Notes under the pieces: generated by a model | What the model was told of the DNA's origin: nothing | Database searches by the model: none | Seen by the model: only the letters and a program-made list of their open reading frames with translations | Part shown: positions 1 to 9,364 of the stretch, piece by piece | Layout of the letters: each line of letters opens with the position of its first letter | How positions within the stretch are numbered: the first letter of the stretch is position 1 | Translations under genes and position numbers: made by a program | Assembly (NCBI GenBank): GCA_910578275.1 | Contig: CAJTPR010000011.1 | Span: 1-52,618, forward strand | DNA length: 52,618 nt | Direction: 5' to 3' | Origin: an uncultured Bacteroidales bacterium | GTDB lineage: Bacteria; Bacteroidota; Bacteroidia; Bacteroidales; P3

Positions 1-2461
1 GGTCGAGGTCGAGATGGGCGCAGAGGATGGTGTCTCGCGGCAGGAAGAGGTTGCCTTCTTCCGCGCCGGGAAGTTCGAATCGCTTCACGACAAGGGTATC
101 GGAAGCCGTACAGCCGGCCGTGGCCGTGTCGGAGAGGGAGACGAAGACGGAAACGGAAACGATAGCCTGGTAACGGTCGAATCCGATGGAATCCAGGTCG
201 GCGGCCGTCAAACGCAGGGAGTCTTCGTTTCCGGCCTCCTTGTCGTCGACCTGCCACCGGAAGAACCAGTCGGCGGCGGGAAAATAATCCTGTCCGGCAT
301 CCAGGCGGAGTATCACGGCGGTGTCTGGCATTTCGTCCGCGCGGTCGCATAGGATCGTGTCGCTGCCTAGGTTTACGAAAGGAGGCAGGAAACGGATAAC
401 GGCCGTGTCGGAAAACGAGGAACAGTATCCGTTTACCTGCACATGGGCGACAAGGATGCTGTCGCCGGCGAAGGCGGCGCGTTTGGACAGTGCGGTGTCG
501 CCGTCGTACCAAAGGCAGGAAAAGGTGGTATCGGGCTGTTTGACGGCCTGTAACAAGGGCTTGTGTGCGGCGCATGAAGCAAGGGTGTCATCCGGCAAGG
601 CGCTGAGGGGTTCGGGATAGGGACTGAAAGAGATTTCCACGGTATCGACGACGGCATCGGGGCAGCCTGCCAGGCTGCCGTCTAAAATAGCCGTATAACG
701 ACCGGGCTTTTTCACCCAGGCCTGCGTGCTGTCGGTGTTCAGCACAATGGAGGTGTCGGCCAGGAAAAGGCTGTCGAAACGGAATCTGAAACCGGCATAT
801 CCGGCGGGCATCGACAGCTCCACCGAGTCGCCGGGACAAAGGTGAGGCACGTCCTTGAATGCGGTTCGTCGGCCTGGACAGCCGGTGGAAAAAGCCAAAA
901 TAACGCCTTGATGGTGATGGATTTCCTCTGTCATGGCGGGATGGTCAATCAGGTCAAGGTCGATATGTTTGGCGTTGCCTATCAGAAAGAACTGGTTGCC
1001 GGAAGAAAGCAATACAGGTTCATAAGGTTGGTACAGGTCTTTCATCTGTCCGCTGTCGAATAGGTGAAACATGTCTTCATAGAGCCATTCCGCATTCAGA
1101 TAAGAGCCCCAGAGAGGAGGTCGGAAGTCATAGAGTCCATTGTCTTCGTCGGCATTGGTCAGGTCGGTGTCGAAAAAGGTGACCGAGTCGTAGAGAAGCA
1201 TGTAGGGAACGGCAGTAAGTTCCTTTTTCCGTTCTTGATAAAACCCTTGGCTTGGTTTTGGAATCAAATGGGTCGTGTCGTGGCTATAGGTGTAGTTTTT
1301 TCCGTCTTTTTTGAAAAATCCGTTGTCGTAGTCGCGGCAGTGGATGCCCTGTACCAGAAACCTGCCGTTGCAGGCACGTATGTTTTGAACCGTTCCGGGA
1401 AAGACGGCCGTTCCTGTCTTCCTTTTATAGGTGCCTACGGGATAGGCGTAATGTCGGGGCGGCGTCTGGTTGTGATGTGAATCAGGGTTTGAAGAAGTGA
1501 TTTCCCATGTTTCGGCAAGATCGGGCGCGTAGAGCAAATCAGTGCCTCTTGCCAGTAGTTCCATGCGATAGGCTTTGTCGGCATGGTTGACGGATTTCTT
1601 CTTTTTGAATTCGATACGGGTTAAAAGCAGGCTTTCTTGATTGTCTTTCGGATATTTGCAGAAGACGTTCCATTTGTCGGGCGTGCACATGTAGTAGGCA
1701 TAGTAATACGGCTGGAGGGACTCAAACACAAGGTAATTCCTTGCATTATAGACGCCCTCTTCGTCCCAGTTTGACAATCCGTACGAGAAAAAGTATGAAT
1801 AAAAGTATTCTTTTACCTTATCCTCTTCTGTCTGATTGACCAAGCCGATGCCTCCGAACAGGTAATTGTTCGAGGTGACGTACGACTTGTCGGCGAGTTT
1901 GATAATATGCGGAGGGGGTAGGATGATTTCGGAGAATTGTGCAATGAGTGTCTTTTGTCTGAGCAAACGGCCGTTGGTATCCAATTCGAGAATGAATGAC
2001 TTGCCGGGACAGTCGGGAATCCGGTTCCGCGTGCCGGCTATGTCTCCTTGTATCGCATAGGTGTTTCCTGTAACGATCAAGGTATTTTCGGAAGTATATT
2101 CAATGGCTGTGGCGAAAGCGTTGTAATAGCCATCCTCCATGGCAGGAAGGTAGGTGCTCCACAGCAGTTCTCCATCCGACGACAGGCAGGCCAGAAAGGC
2201 ATCGGTGGTTTCGTCTTTGGCGTGGAAATAGGTGTTTTCTCCCTGTTTGAGTTCAAAAGCGGAGCCTTCCTCGGCCTTTCCGACAATATAGATGGCGGGC
2301 TGTCCGGCTTGCGGGCAGGTGGCGTCGTAAATCAGGAAATCCCGATCCGTGTTCGCGTAGCCGAGAACCTTGCCCCATTGGCGCTGAACGGCCATGTCTT
2401 GTGCGGCCAGCGGTGCCAGCAGGAAGCCTGACAAAACGGCCAGGAAAATCTTATGCTTCAT
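1..2461 (-). CDS. Large secreted protein, C-terminus cut by window start
   Basis: The minus strand is open from an ATG at 2461 to base 1 with no stop, about 820 codons, so the gene runs out of the window. It begins with a signal peptide (K-rich start, hydrophobic core, LAAQ at about residues 17-20). The first ~550 residues are rich in Tyr/Trp/Asp and read like an extracellular sensor or beta-propeller-like domain. From about residue 560 there are Ig/PKD-like segments carrying CPGDSVELS, then LGSDTILCD and PRDTILCA, a style typical of Bacteroidota gliding-motility-associated or T9SS cargo proteins. The sorting domain itself would lie outside the window. A poor -7 match (TACCTTGC, near 2480-2487) precedes it. 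I do not recognise a specific function; surface export is inference. Confidence 0.8.
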   Translation of the reverse strand, partial: MKHKIFLAVLSGFLLAPLAAQDMAVQRQWGKVLGYANTDRDFLIYDATCPQAGQPAIYIVGKAEEGSAFELKQGENTYFHAKDETTDAFLACLSSDGELLWSTYLPAMEDGYYNAFATAIEYTSENTLIVTGNTYAIQGDIAGTRNRIPDCPGKSFILELDTNGRLLRQKTLIAQFSEIILPPPHIIKLADKSYVTSNNYLFGGIGLVNQTEEDKVKEYFYSYFFSYGLSNWDEEGVYNARNYLVFESLQPYYYAYYMCTPDKWNVFCKYPKDNQESLLLTRIEFKKKKSVNHADKAYRMELLARGTDLLYAPDLAETWEITSSNPDSHHNQTPPRHYAYPVGTYKRKTGTAVFPGTVQNIRACNGRFLVQGIHCRDYDNGFFKKDGKNYTYSHDTTHLIPKPSQGFYQERKKELTAVPYMLLYDSVTFFDTDLTNADEDNGLYDFRPPLWGSYLNAEWLYEDMFHLFDSGQMKDLYQPYEPVLLSSGNQFFLIGNAKHIDLDLIDHPAMTEEIHHHQGVILAFSTGCPGRRTAFKDVPHLCPGDSVELSMPAGYAGFRFRFDSLFLADTSIVLNTDSTQAWVKKPGRYTAILDGSLAGCPDAVVDTVEISFSPYPEPLSALPDDTLASCAAHKPLLQAVKQPDTTFSCLWYDGDTALSKRAAFAGDSILVAHVQVNGYCSSFSDTAVIRFLPPFVNLGSDTILCDRADEMPDTAVILRLDAGQDYFPAADWFFRWQVDDKEAGNEDSLRLTAADLDSIGFDRYQAIVSVSVFVSLSDTATAGCTASDTLVVKRFELPGAEEGNLFLPRDTILCAHLDLD

Positions 2462-2512
2462 GGACGTGAGAAATATTCTGCAAGGTAGCAAAAAAAACGG
2501 CGAACGGGAAAC

Positions 2513-2547
2513 GCGAAAAAAAAGCGCGTGCTTCCGCACGCGCTTTT
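2513..2547 (-). terminator. Rho-independent terminator of the M16 peptidase gene
   Basis: A perfect 11-bp stem (AAAGCGCGTGC at 2521-2531 and GCACGCGCTTT at 2536-2546) with a four-base loop is followed on the minus strand by a run of eight T (complement of the A run ending at 2516). It lies 20 bases after the stop codon of the peptidase gene and before the next minus-strand gene. Confidence 0.9.
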
Positions 2548-2566
2548 CCATGAAAGGGAAAATCGG

Positions 2567-5467
2567 CTAATAACCGAAGATGTCTTTGGTTTCGAGCATC
2601 TTGACGTTGCCCAGCGATTTGAGGTAATTGAAATCGAGGACAGCCTTGTTTCCGAGAACCACGTAGTCGAACGGATGATCCTTGATGTACTTTTCCTGGA
2701 ACGCCTGCACGTCTTCGAGCGTGTAGGTCGCCATTTTCTCGTACAGATACTCGTCGAGGGCCTTTTCCAATCCGAGTTTCTTGGACTGGAGGTAGGTGAA
2801 GAAGATGCCTTCACGCAAGACACGGTTGGTACGAAGGGCTTCCAGCTTGCCGGCCTTGGAGATTTCGAAGTATTGCGGGGAAAGCGGCATGTTCTGGATG
2901 ATTTCGTTGAAAGCCGAAACGGCATCCTTGAGCTTGTCGGTCTGCGTGCCGATAAACGACTGGAACGTGAACGTCTTGTCGGGGCGGGACGGGGCCGCGT
3001 AGTAGGCGAAGGCCGTATAGGCCAGCGCGCGGGCTTCGCGCATTTCCTGGAACACGATGGAACTCATGTCGCCGCTGAAATAACTGTTGTACATGTTCGA
3101 TTGCGCCATCACGTCGATGTCGAATCCGGCGCCTTTCATTACCGTGCCCATGTTTACCTGGGGCGCGTCGTAATGAGCCACGAAAACGTTGCCGTTGTTT
3201 TCACGGATGTTGAAATCCTTGGCTTCCGGCATGGGTTTGAACGTCTCGGGCAACTCATGTATGGGCTGCAGCGTCTTTACGAGGCTCTGCAAGGATTGCG
3301 GTCCGAAATACATGATGGTGTGTTCGTAATCCCGCAGCTTTTTGAAGTTTTCAACCAGCGTCGAAGGATTCATTTCCATGATTTCCTTTTCGGTCAGGAT
3401 GAAAGTGGAGGGGTTCTCAGGGCCGAAGAAAGCGTAGTTCATCAGACGACGCAGGTTGTTCTGCTGGCTCTTCTTGGCATCCTCCATGAGCTTGATTTCG
3501 TCGGAAGCCATGTTGGCGTAGCGTTCGGGATCGGCAACGGCGGACGTGAGCACGTGTTCGAACAATTTCAAGGATGCTTCGAAATTCTTGTCGATGCCGG
3601 TGAGGAAGACATAGACGCGATCGGATGTGGAAACCACGTTGTAGTCGGCGGCCAGTTTGTAGAATTCGTTCTGGAGTTCTTCGGCGGAATATTTGTCGGT
3701 GCCCAGGTAAGGCAGGTATGCGAACGCGAGGTCGATGGTCTTGTCGTTGTAGCGTCCCATTTCGTAAACATAGTAGAGGCTGAACAAGGGGTCGCTTTCG
3801 TTATGCTTGTAGAGCAATTCCACGCGATCTTGATATGTGCTGATGGTCATATCCTTCTTGAAGTCGGGGAAGACGGGGGCGATCTGGGCCACGTTCGACA
3901 TCTGGATATCGTACAGGTATTCGCTGGCCGTGTCGCGATTGATCGTCAGCGGCGTGATTTGGGGCTTGTCGATCTTCGGGTAGTCGGCCTCGCCCTCCAG
4001 CTTGTAGACGACGGCATAGTTGTTGAGGTATTTGTTGGCAAAGTCGATCACGTCTTGCTTGGTCACCTTGGAAAGACGTTCGATGTTGTTCACCACGTCG
4101 GCCCAGTCTTCATGGCAGTTGAAGGCGTTCATCATCGTCATGGCGCGGCTCTCGTTGTCGCGCAGATCCTGGTATTGTTGAACACTGAAGTTGTCCACCA
4201 CGGCCTGGAGCATCTCTTCCGAGAAGTCGCCCGTCTTGAGTTTCTCGATTTCTCCGGCCATGAGCGCTTCCACTTCGGCAAGCGTCTGCCCTTGACGCGG
4301 CATGCCGTATGCGGCCAACATGCCGTAATCGGCCAGATTCTGGTAGAAAGCCTGGGCTACGAGCACTTTTTGCTGCTGGTTCAGGTTCAAGTCGAAAAGT
4401 CCGGTCTTGCCGTTGGTCAGGATGTTGCTTACCAGCTCGGTCATGTAGACTTCCGGGTCGCGGGGCGAGGGCATGCGCCAAGCGAGTACCACGGCGGCGG
4501 CTTCCTTGCCGATGACCGTGTCGGCGATGTTTTCCGGCAGCGGTTTTTCTTCTTCGTATTCGAGTTCGGGAACGTCCTTGCGTTCCATCTTGCCGAAGTA
4601 TTTGTCGATGATGGCGATGGTCTTGTCGGGATCGAGGTCGCCTACCATGACCACGGCCATGTTGTTAGGAACGTAATAGGTATTGAAGAAGTTCTTGATG
4701 TTGGTGATGGAGGGGTTCTTGAGTTGTTCGGGCGTGCCGATGACCGTCTGCGTGCCGTAGGGATGGTGCGGGTAGAGGAGCTTGAATATCTTTTCCCAGA
4801 TTTGCCTCATGTCGCTGGCCTTTCCCCGGTTGTATTCCTCGTAGACGGTTTCCAATTCGGTATGGAACAGACGGATTACCGGATTTTGGAAACGGTCGGC
4901 CTGGATCTTCGCCCAATTCTCGATCTGGTTGGAGGGAATGTCTTCCACGTAGGCCGTGATGTCGTTGCTGGTGAAGGCATTCGTGCCTTGCGCGCCGATG
5001 GCGGCCATCAACTTGTCGTATTCGTTGGGAATGGCGTATCGGGCGGCAATCTGCGAAACGCTGTCGATTTGGCGGTAGATGGCCTTGCGCCGGGCTTCGT
5101 CGGTAGTTTGCCGGTAAGTCTCGAACAAGGCTTCGATTTGATCCAGATATGTCTTTTCCTCTTCGTAGTTCGTGGTTCCGAACTGCCGGGTGCCCTTGAA
5201 CATGAGGTGTTCGAAGTAGTGCGCCAGGCCCGTGGTCTCGGCCGGGTCGTTCTTGCCTCCCGCGTTCACGGCCACGATGGTTTGCAGGCGCGGAGCGTCC
5301 TTGTTCACCGACAAATAGACTTTCAACCCGTTATCCAAGGTGTAGATCCGGGTTTTCATGGGATCGCCGGGAACGGTCTCATACTTGTACTTGCCCTGGC
5401 AGGAAGCCAGCAACAAGGCCGCCGCCAACACAGGCAGGGCCAAAAGACGGAAAAGTGTCTTTTTCAT
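2567..5467 (-). CDS. M16 family zinc metallopeptidase, lipoprotein
   Basis: A 966-residue insulinase/pitrilysin-type protease. The start codes a lipoprotein signal (KKTLFRLLALPVLAAALLLASC, lipobox LASC with Cys23), so it is probably anchored in the envelope facing the periplasm or the surface. The inverted zinc site HxxEH is present as H83-Y-F-E86-H87, and the distal glutamate is supplied by the ETVYEEYNRG segment about 75 residues later. The length fits two M16 N/C repeats; the second half looks inactive, as is usual. Its likely role is degrading peptides in the envelope; the substrate is unknown. It stands 134 bases after the outer-membrane protein gene on the same strand, with a possible own promoter (TAACTTCG at 5519-5526) and a strong terminator. 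Confidence 0.95.
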   Translation of the reverse strand: MKKTLFRLLALPVLAAALLLASCQGKYKYETVPGDPMKTRIYTLDNGLKVYLSVNKDAPRLQTIVAVNAGGKNDPAETTGLAHYFEHLMFKGTRQFGTTNYEEEKTYLDQIEALFETYRQTTDEARRKAIYRQIDSVSQIAARYAIPNEYDKLMAAIGAQGTNAFTSNDITAYVEDIPSNQIENWAKIQADRFQNPVIRLFHTELETVYEEYNRGKASDMRQIWEKIFKLLYPHHPYGTQTVIGTPEQLKNPSITNIKNFFNTYYVPNNMAVVMVGDLDPDKTIAIIDKYFGKMERKDVPELEYEEEKPLPENIADTVIGKEAAAVVLAWRMPSPRDPEVYMTELVSNILTNGKTGLFDLNLNQQQKVLVAQAFYQNLADYGMLAAYGMPRQGQTLAEVEALMAGEIEKLKTGDFSEEMLQAVVDNFSVQQYQDLRDNESRAMTMMNAFNCHEDWADVVNNIERLSKVTKQDVIDFANKYLNNYAVVYKLEGEADYPKIDKPQITPLTINRDTASEYLYDIQMSNVAQIAPVFPDFKKDMTISTYQDRVELLYKHNESDPLFSLYYVYEMGRYNDKTIDLAFAYLPYLGTDKYSAEELQNEFYKLAADYNVVSTSDRVYVFLTGIDKNFEASLKLFEHVLTSAVADPERYANMASDEIKLMEDAKKSQQNNLRRLMNYAFFGPENPSTFILTEKEIMEMNPSTLVENFKKLRDYEHTIMYFGPQSLQSLVKTLQPIHELPETFKPMPEAKDFNIRENNGNVFVAHYDAPQVNMGTVMKGAGFDIDVMAQSNMYNSYFSGDMSSIVFQEMREARALAYTAFAYYAAPSRPDKTFTFQSFIGTQTDKLKDAVSAFNEIIQNMPLSPQYFEISKAGKLEALRTNRVLREGIFFTYLQSKKLGLEKALDEYLYEKMATYTLEDVQAFQEKYIKDHPFDYVVLGNKAVLDFNYLKSLGNVKMLETKDIFGY

Positions 5468-5487
5468 TTTGAAGGATTATTTGGATC

Positions 5488-5503
5488 CCGAGGCAGACCT
5501 CGG
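5488..5503 (-). other. Small hairpin in the M16 peptidase leader
   Basis: CCGAGG (5488-5493), loop CAGA, CCTCGG (5498-5503) form a 6-bp GC-rich stem 20 bases upstream of the start codon at 5467. There is no T run, so it is not a simple terminator; it may influence translation or mRNA stability. Confidence 0.35.
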
Positions 5504-5518
5504 AACTTTGTTAACATG

Positions 5519-5526
5519 CGAAGTTA
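5519..5526 (-). promoter_or_regulatory. Possible -7 promoter box of the M16 peptidase gene
   Basis: TAACTTCG on the minus strand matches TAnnTTTG at all fixed positions but one. It lies 52 bases upstream of the start codon at 5467. No convincing -33 TTTG was found. Confidence 0.3.
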
Positions 5527-5601
5527 CATTTTTTTTATCACGTGGCGGCTTTCAACCGTCCCGTTTTTTTGTCCGGGCACGGCAAGGTTCCGGCATTCCG
5601 C

Positions 5602-8106
5602 TTAGTTTCTCTGTCCACCGCTTCCGTTGCCCAGGCGGGATGCCTCTTCCGAACTTTCCTGCTGGCGCGGTCCGCGACCGTTCATGTTGCTCCCGAACCG
5701 CCAGGAAAGGCCGATGCGGCCATAATACCTGCTCCAATGGTAATTCCAATAGGAGATCGTGTTGCCCTCTGCCGTCGGGTAGGTCGATTTCCCGCTGTAG
5801 GATGTCAGGTCTGCCTCGAAGGAAGCCGAAATATTCAAGGTCTTTTCCAGGAAAAACGCCTTGAGGCCTAGGCCGATGCCGCAATGGCCGTTTCTTCTCG
5901 AAAAGTCCGACTTGGAGGGCAACTGGCCGTAACTGTAAGCCGACAAGGTGAGGAATGAGGCGGCATCCACTTCGGTATTGATCCAATAGCCCGCGTTGAA
6001 ATTCCGGTTAGTCCGGTCCTTGCCTTCGTAGGGTATGCGCGACTTGCCGTAACTGCCGTTGAGGAACACGTTGAGCCGCCAGATCTTGAAGAATGTGAGT
6101 TGGGTGGAGAGATTCAAGTCAAGCCGGTCGCTCTTGCCTGCGTTTTCCGGACGCCTGTAAACCAGGTAACTGTCACCGTCCTTCACATACGTGTCGAGCT
6201 GGCTCGGCGTACCGTCGGAATGCACGTAGCTTACCGTGGCGAAGAATTTGTAGTTGAAAGAATAACTGAGGTCGAGGTTGTGCGAATATTCCGGCTTGAG
6301 GAACGGGTTCCCGCATTCGTATTTTCCGGTTCCGCCGTCCATCACGAACGGATTGAGCGAGGAATAGTCGGGACGCGACAGCCGGTAACGGTACGACAGG
6401 CTCAGTTTGTTCTTGTTTCCGATGGGCTGGCTGATGGTGATGTTGGGGAAAGGCCTTATATAGTGGTTCTTGTTTACCGAATCCATCGACTTGTTGTCCC
6501 CTTTCGTATAGGTGTATTCGGCACGCAGTCCCACTTGCAGGGCCGTCTTGCTCTTGAACGTGTGGTTCAGCAGGATATAGGCGGCACCGATCATTTCATC
6601 GTAGAGATAATGGTTGGAGACGTGCCTGCGGGAGGAATCGGCACCCTGGATCGTATGGAACCGTTGGGCTTGGCGGCTGTCGTTGTCCACGTAACTGAAC
6701 TTGATACCCGCTTCCAGGCGTGTCTGCATGTTGAACGGATGCTCGTAGTCCAGTTTCAGGCTGTAGATGTCCGACTTGAACGGCCACACGAGGTCGTTTT
6801 GTTCGCTTTGCAGGGGCGAGCCGGAAAAACGCCCCGTGAAATATTCCACCAAGGTTCCGTATTCGACCTCCCGCGTGCTCCGCACATATTCCAGGTTCAA
6901 GTTCAACTTGCGTTCGTAGACGGTGTCGAACGTGTGCTCGTAGTTGAAGTTCACGCTGTGGTTTTGCAATTTCCAGTCGTTGCGACCGGCTTGTTCCCAT
7001 GAGCGGGAAACCGAATCCGGGAAAAGGTCGTGATGCGGATAGAGCGCTTCGTAGTCGCGACTGGTGTTTTTCCCGTTGGAACGGTAGCCTTTGTAGGCAA
7101 GGCTCATCACGTCCGCTTTGGAAAGGTAAAGGTCGATGCCGCCTTTGCCGAAAAATCCGAGGTACCGGTTGTTCGAGTTGGCGTTTTTCCCGTTCCGGAT
7201 ATTTTCCCGCCGGCTGCCGTCGGCGTATTGGGTGTATTGGTCATGGCTGCTCTTGTTTTCCCCGCCGTATACGCTGCCGTTGGCATAGATGGTGAATTTC
7301 TTGTGCCGGTAATTGAGGTCCAGCCCCCCGTTGCCTCCCAAGGTGTTCAAAATGTGCATGCCTCCGTTGAGCGAACCTGAGAATCCGCTGTTCATCAAAC
7401 GGTTGGTCTTGAGGTTGATGATGCCGCCCGTGCCTTCGGCATCGTATTTGGAAGAGGGGTTGGTCATGACCTCTATCTTTTCGATCGTGTTGGCCGGCAT
7501 GCCGCGCAGGTAGTTGGCCAACGTCTGTCCGTCGAGATGGGTGGGGCGGTCGTCCACGGTGACCAGGACACCGCCCTTGCCGTTGAGCGAGATATTGTCG
7601 TCCTTGTCGATGGTCACGCCCGGAAACTTCTTGAGCATTTCAAAGGCGTTGTCGGCCTGCGTGACGAGACTTTGCGAGACGTTCATCGTGATTTTTCCCG
7701 CTTCCATTTCCATGACGGGGCGTTTTGCCCGGATCACTACCTTTTCCAGTTGCACGGTGGAAGACGTCATTCCTATCTTTCCGAGGTCTATTTGCCGATG
7801 CGCGCCGTCGATGGAAAAAACTTCCGAATTGGCGCGATGGTAGCCCAGCACGGCCGCCTGCACGAAATAACGTCCGGCGGGCACGCGCCTGAATACGAAA
7901 GAACCGCTGTCGGAGGAAGGCATCCCCATCATCTGCGTGCTGTCCTTGGCGTTTACAAGCACCACGTTGGCGAAGAGGATGCCTTCGTCGCTCTCCTTGT
8001 CCGTTACTTGGCCGCGAACCGTCCCTGTCTGTGCGGAAACCATTTGAATTTTCGCTGTGAAAAATAACAAAATCGACAGAATCAAGTATTTATGGAATAT
8101 TTTCAT
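5602..8106 (-). CDS. TonB-dependent-receptor-like outer-membrane beta-barrel protein
   Basis: About 834 residues. After a signal peptide ending near VSAQ comes a carboxypeptidase-regulatory-like beta-sandwich (GTVRGQVTDKESDEG and following, about residues 27-105), then a plug domain (about 110-225, with VEKVVIRAKRP-like and KYDAEGTGGIINLKT motifs) and a barrel rich in alternating aromatic strands (outer membrane protein beta-barrel family). The last strand GRIGLSWRFG is followed by an unusual ~25-residue Ser/Glu/Gly-rich tail. An ATG at 8127 is also in frame, but I chose 8106 because the candidate -7 box TATATTTG overlaps the upstream ATG and because 8106 leads straight into the signal peptide. 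There is no SusD partner nearby, so it is not a Sus-type glycan locus. The ligand is unknown. Confidence 0.9.
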   Translation of the reverse strand: MKIFHKYLILSILLFFTAKIQMVSAQTGTVRGQVTDKESDEGILFANVVLVNAKDSTQMMGMPSSDSGSFVFRRVPAGRYFVQAAVLGYHRANSEVFSIDGAHRQIDLGKIGMTSSTVQLEKVVIRAKRPVMEMEAGKITMNVSQSLVTQADNAFEMLKKFPGVTIDKDDNISLNGKGGVLVTVDDRPTHLDGQTLANYLRGMPANTIEKIEVMTNPSSKYDAEGTGGIINLKTNRLMNSGFSGSLNGGMHILNTLGGNGGLDLNYRHKKFTIYANGSVYGGENKSSHDQYTQYADGSRRENIRNGKNANSNNRYLGFFGKGGIDLYLSKADVMSLAYKGYRSNGKNTSRDYEALYPHHDLFPDSVSRSWEQAGRNDWKLQNHSVNFNYEHTFDTVYERKLNLNLEYVRSTREVEYGTLVEYFTGRFSGSPLQSEQNDLVWPFKSDIYSLKLDYEHPFNMQTRLEAGIKFSYVDNDSRQAQRFHTIQGADSSRRHVSNHYLYDEMIGAAYILLNHTFKSKTALQVGLRAEYTYTKGDNKSMDSVNKNHYIRPFPNITISQPIGNKNKLSLSYRYRLSRPDYSSLNPFVMDGGTGKYECGNPFLKPEYSHNLDLSYSFNYKFFATVSYVHSDGTPSQLDTYVKDGDSYLVYRRPENAGKSDRLDLNLSTQLTFFKIWRLNVFLNGSYGKSRIPYEGKDRTNRNFNAGYWINTEVDAASFLTLSAYSYGQLPSKSDFSRRNGHCGIGLGLKAFFLEKTLNISASFEADLTSYSGKSTYPTAEGNTISYWNYHWSRYYGRIGLSWRFGSNMNGRGPRQQESSEEASRLGNGSGGQRN

Positions 8107-8124
8107 GGTTTGTCCATTTTGACT

Positions 8125-8132
8125 CAAATATA
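8125..8132 (-). promoter_or_regulatory. -7 promoter box of the outer-membrane protein gene
   Basis: TATATTTG on the minus strand fits the Bacteroides TAnnTTTG consensus. A TTTG (8156-8159) sits 23 bases upstream, slightly longer than the usual 19-21. Transcription would begin about 10-15 bases before the ATG at 8106. Confidence 0.5.
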
Positions 8133-8206
8133 ATATAACAATTCAATCCTGACGACAAAATTCATGTACGTTGTTTGCCGTTTTTTTTGAAATGCCATGC
8201 TTTTCA

Positions 8207-8242
8207 TTGAAAGACAAAAATATGTCTATATGTGTCTTTCAA
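8207..8242. other. 10-bp inverted repeat spanning the gntR stop codon
   Basis: TTGAAAGACA (8207-8216) and TGTCTTTCAA (8233-8242) are perfect reverse complements separated by 16 AT-rich bases. It spans the stop codon at 8226 at the end of the ABC/GntR operon. As RNA it would form a 3' hairpin; as DNA it could be a protein site for the downstream gene. It lacks a clean T run. Confidence 0.5.
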
Positions 8243-8567
8243 GGTCCTTGAAATCGAGGCCGAGCAATTTCATGCGCGAAATGAACGCGGGAACGGTTTT
8301 CAGGAAATCCTCGCGCATGAGTCCGGAGGCTTTTTCCTTGCTTTGCCCGCTCACCAGGAAACCTATGCCTCGTTTGCCGTAGATGATGCCGTTCCTTTCC
8401 AGATGTTCGTAGGCGCGCATCACGGTGTTGGGGTTCACCGTGAGGGTCACGCCCAGTTCTCGTACGGACGGGACGCGGGTTTCGGGCAGCCATTCGTCCT
8501 TGAGTATCTTTTCGCACATATATTCGGCGATTTGCTCGTATATGGCCTTGTCTGCTCTGAATTCCAT
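8226..8567 (-). CDS. GntR family transcriptional regulator (YtrA-like)
   Basis: A 113-residue regulator: an N-terminal winged helix (IYEQIAEYMCEKIL, then VPSVRELGVTLTVNPNTVMRAYEHLE, the GntR signature) and only ~40 residues after it. This is the short YtrA subfamily, which typically represses a linked ABC transporter operon. It is the third gene of such an operon. I chose the ATG at 8567, 11 bases after the preceding stop, because the helix-turn-helix fold begins immediately; an upstream in-frame ATG at 8621 would overlap the previous gene by 43 bases. The likely operator is the inverted repeat at 10342-10361 in front of the ABC ATPase gene. Confidence 0.9.
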   Translation of the reverse strand: MEFRADKAIYEQIAEYMCEKILKDEWLPETRVPSVRELGVTLTVNPNTVMRAYEHLERNGIIYGKRGIGFLVSGQSKEKASGLMREDFLKTVPAFISRMKLLGLDFKDLERHI

Positions 8568-8578
8568 GAGTGCGGGAT

Positions 8579-9337
8579 TTAGAATTGTTGCCTTTTCATC
8601 TTCAGGTACGCCCATGTCCAAAGGCCGACAGGGACGAGGATGTCGAAGAAGATGCTGGTGACGATAGTGAAGTGCCGGCTTACGTCTTTCATGTAGATAC
8701 GCAGGCCGTCATAGTAGTAATTGGCGGAAAAGGAGCATGCGCTGATGGAAAGGAGTGTGGCCAGACCCAGGCAGACGCAACAGAATGTAAGGATGGTCTT
8801 GCCCGCCTTGCGGGTCTTGAAGAAATAGATGCCCCAGAAGGCAATGCTTTGCATGGCGACGATTTTCCAATAAAAGGAAGCGAAAAAGCCGAAGTTCCAT
8901 TCATCCGCCACTGTCCGATTCGACCAAAAGAGGCCGGGCAGGTCGAGAATGACGGAACTTGCGCCGGTCAGGGCTGCTCCGATCAGGCTCAGGATCCAGG
9001 CAAGGAGAATCAATGCCAATGGTAGGGCCAGCACGCAGATGGCAAACGACGACAGGTATTTTTCCTCTTGCGAGGCGGGCAACATGCCGTATCCGGTGCC
9101 TTTTATCGGATGGAAAAGATTCTTGTAAAGCCCAAAGGGCGTCAAGACGCTTACGATTCCGATATACGTCAGGATGGACTCGGACACGTTCCGCAAGCCT
9201 TCCATGCCGCCGAACAACACGTGCAAGCCGTAAAGGATCGGCACCAGCAGGAAGACGACTTTCAGTTGCTTGGCGTTTTGTGCCGCGTTGTTTTTCATCA
9301 AACGCCAGATATGTTCAGGAGAAATGCTCGTTTTCAT
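8579..9337 (-). CDS. Six-helix membrane protein, probable ABC-2-type permease partner
   Basis: A 252-residue integral membrane protein with about six hydrophobic segments (around residues 25-45, 60-78, 95-125, 150-172, 178-198 and 222-242). It lacks a recognisable conserved domain by eye. Its place between an ABC ATPase gene (28 bases upstream) and a GntR regulator, with tight spacing, argues that it is the membrane subunit of that transporter. In YtrA-type operons such transporters often respond to cell-wall antibiotics or membrane stress; that is inference, and the substrate is unknown. Confidence 0.75.
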   Translation of the reverse strand: MKTSISPEHIWRLMKNNAAQNAKQLKVVFLLVPILYGLHVLFGGMEGLRNVSESILTYIGIVSVLTPFGLYKNLFHPIKGTGYGMLPASQEEKYLSSFAICVLALPLALILLAWILSLIGAALTGASSVILDLPGLFWSNRTVADEWNFGFFASFYWKIVAMQSIAFWGIYFFKTRKAGKTILTFCCVCLGLATLLSISACSFSANYYYDGLRIYMKDVSRHFTIVTSIFFDILVPVGLWTWAYLKMKRQQF

Positions 9338-9364
9338 GATGTCATGTGGTTTTTCGTTATGTGA

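Noticed and set aside
2528..5605. 1025-codon open frame on the plus strand, exactly opposite the M16 peptidase
   Set aside because: A shadow frame from GC-biased codon use; the peptidase has a signal sequence, an HxxEH site and a terminator, while this translation has no recognisable domain.
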